Shown: positions 63,187 through 64,000 of the stretch, piece after piece
How the letters are laid out: every line of letters starts with the position of its first letter
Numbering within the stretch: position 1 is the stretch's first letter
NCBI RefSeq assembly: GCF_017922435.1
Contig: NZ_VDEZ01000001.1
Location: 310,001 to 374,000 of the forward strand
Length of the DNA: 64,000 nt
From: Thalassospira sp. ER-Se-21-Dark
Lineage (GTDB): Bacteria > Pseudomonadota > Alphaproteobacteria > Rhodospirillales > Thalassospiraceae
Direction of reading: 5' to 3'
Position numbers and translations under genes: made by a program
Notes under the pieces: model-generated
Database searches by the model: none
What the model was told of the DNA's origin: nothing
What the model saw: only the letters and a program-made list of their open reading frames with translations

Positions 63187-63890
63187 TGGACCGCACACTC
63201 AAATCGTTCTCGCTTCTGCTGAGCTATCCGACAACAGAACTGCAAGAAGCCATGCCTGAAATCGGTGGTGTTCTGGCATCGGACACCCGCCTGACAGCGG
63301 CGGCGCGTCGCGATCTGCGACCGCTGGTCGAGGCCATGTCAAACGATGACATCTACGATCTTCAGGAACGTTTCGTCATGCTGTTTGATCGTTCGCGCAG
63401 CCTGTCACTTAACCTGTTCGAGCATGTTCACGGCGAAAGCCGCGACCGTGGTGGTGCCATGGTCAGCCTGCTTGAAACATATCGGGCTGGCGGCTTTGAA
63501 CCGGCAACAACGGAGCTTCCAGACCATCTTCCTGTGCTGCTGGAATTCCTGTCGACCCGGCCGCGTGCAGAGGTGCAGGACACATTGGCTGACGCAGCAC
63601 ACATCTTTGAGGCAATCCGCGCCCGTCTTGAAAATCGCGAAAGCCCCTATCAGGCGGTGTTTTCCGCCTTGCAGCAACTGGCCAATGTCACGGCTGACGC
63701 CAATGCCGTTGCCGAACTCCTTGAACAACCCGAAGACGACCCCAATGACCTCGAGGCCCTCGACGAAGTCTGGGAGGAAAGCGAGGTCACGTTCGGGCCG
63801 GACCCGAATGCCGGTTGTCCGCAGGTGCGTGACATTCTGTCGCGTATTGATCAACCCGCTGGACCGGTACCGCCGGCAGCAGCAGAGTAA
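63186..63890 (+). CDS. narJ: Nitrate reductase molybdenum-cofactor assembly chaperone
   Basis: The 234-residue all-helical protein is of the TorD/DmsD/NarJ family; LFDRSRSLSLNLFEHVHGESRDRGGAMVSLL near 61-91 is the hallmark. It helps insert Mo-cofactor in NarG and is not part of the final enzyme. The ATG at 63186 overlaps the narH stop by one base. The C-terminal region is acidic (EQPEDDPNDLEALDEVWEE). Confidence 0.92.
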   Translation: MDRTLKSFSLLLSYPTTELQEAMPEIGGVLASDTRLTAAARRDLRPLVEAMSNDDIYDLQERFVMLFDRSRSLSLNLFEHVHGESRDRGGAMVSLLETYRAGGFEPATTELPDHLPVLLEFLSTRPRAEVQDTLADAAHIFEAIRARLENRESPYQAVFSALQQLANVTADANAVAELLEQPEDDPNDLEALDEVWEESEVTFGPDPNAGCPQVRDILSRIDQPAGPVPPAAAE

Positions 63891-63901
63891 AGGAGGCCCA
63901 A

Positions 63902-64000
63902 ATGCATAACTTCCTTTTCGGGATCTATCCCTATATCGCGCTATCGGTCCTGATTATCGGCTCTATCGCCCGATATGAACGTGATCCCTTTACCTGGAAA
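63902..64000 (+). CDS. narI: Respiratory nitrate reductase gamma (cytochrome b) subunit, N-terminus only
   Basis: Only 33 codons are present before the window ends. The start MHNFLFGIYPYIALSVLIIGSIARYERDPFTWK is the usual NarI first membrane segment and following loop. AAAGGAGG precedes the ATG, 11 nt after the narJ stop. NarI is the heme-b membrane subunit that takes electrons from quinol. Confidence 0.93.
   Translation, partial: MHNFLFGIYPYIALSVLIIGSIARYERDPFTWK

Noticed and set aside
1-64000. tRNA, rRNA, CRISPR arrays, phage genes or complete transposases
   Set aside because: I looked for conserved RNA cores, regularly spaced repeats and transposase or integrase motifs and saw none.

Overview
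The window reads as the chromosome of a marine-type alphaproteobacterium, most like Thalassospira or another Rhodospirillales. This is inferred from gene content and protein style, not from a database search. There is no rRNA, tRNA, CRISPR array, phage or intact transposase. The left 39 kb is a chain of sugar, polyol and sugar-acid catabolic modules; the right 25 kb is an anaerobic-respiration (denitrification) island.

Region 1 (1-8.6 kb) is myo-inositol catabolism: iolD (cut by the window edge), iolC fused to a DUF2090 aldolase-like domain, a complete inositol-type ABC importer, inositol 2-dehydrogenase, an RpiR/IolR-type repressor and a second Gfo/Idh/MocA dehydrogenase. Three copies of a GGAA-N6-TTCC-like palindrome lie in its control regions. 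Region 2 (8.7-18.7 kb) is a LacI-controlled cluster with parts for two sugar ABC importers (two binding proteins, two ATPases, two permeases), a sugar dehydrogenase and an NAD-dependent epimerase/dehydratase. Region 3 (19.0-27.9 kb) holds a 2-ketoaldonate reductase-like enzyme, a GntR regulator, a TRAP transporter, an enolase-superfamily acid-sugar dehydratase, gluconate 5-dehydrogenase, L-idonate 5-dehydrogenase and KDG kinase. Together they suggest L-idonate -> 5-ketogluconate -> gluconate -> KDG -> KDPG. Region 4 (28.1-38.7 kb) is a pentitol module: ribitol dehydrogenase, a second SDR, a SorC regulator, a polyol ABC importer with a small extra membrane protein, xylitol dehydrogenase, a HAD phosphatase and xylulokinase.

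Region 5 (39.1-64 kb) carries a small cysteine-bearing secreted protein, nosRZDFYLX (N2O reduction), two overlapping Dnr-type regulators, an RIC/YtfE iron-sulfur repair protein, ubiTUV (oxygen-independent ubiquinone synthesis), a carboxymuconolactone-decarboxylase-like protein, a NarR-type regulator, narK1, narK2 and narGHJI (narI cut by the window edge). Perfect or near-perfect FNR/DNR boxes lie before the small secreted gene/nosR, RIC, ubiT, the regulators and narK1.

The most interesting points are these. First, an orphan perfect FNR/DNR box at 53713-53726 has a -10-like hexamer at exactly the spacing expected of an FNR-activated promoter. It points leftward into a short gene-free stretch that would fold as a stem-loop with a CUCCCC loop followed by a terminator. 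This is a candidate anaerobically induced small RNA. Second, a short dispersed repeat (TGTCA-N13/14-TGACA plus flanks) sits at four boundaries between the catabolic modules.
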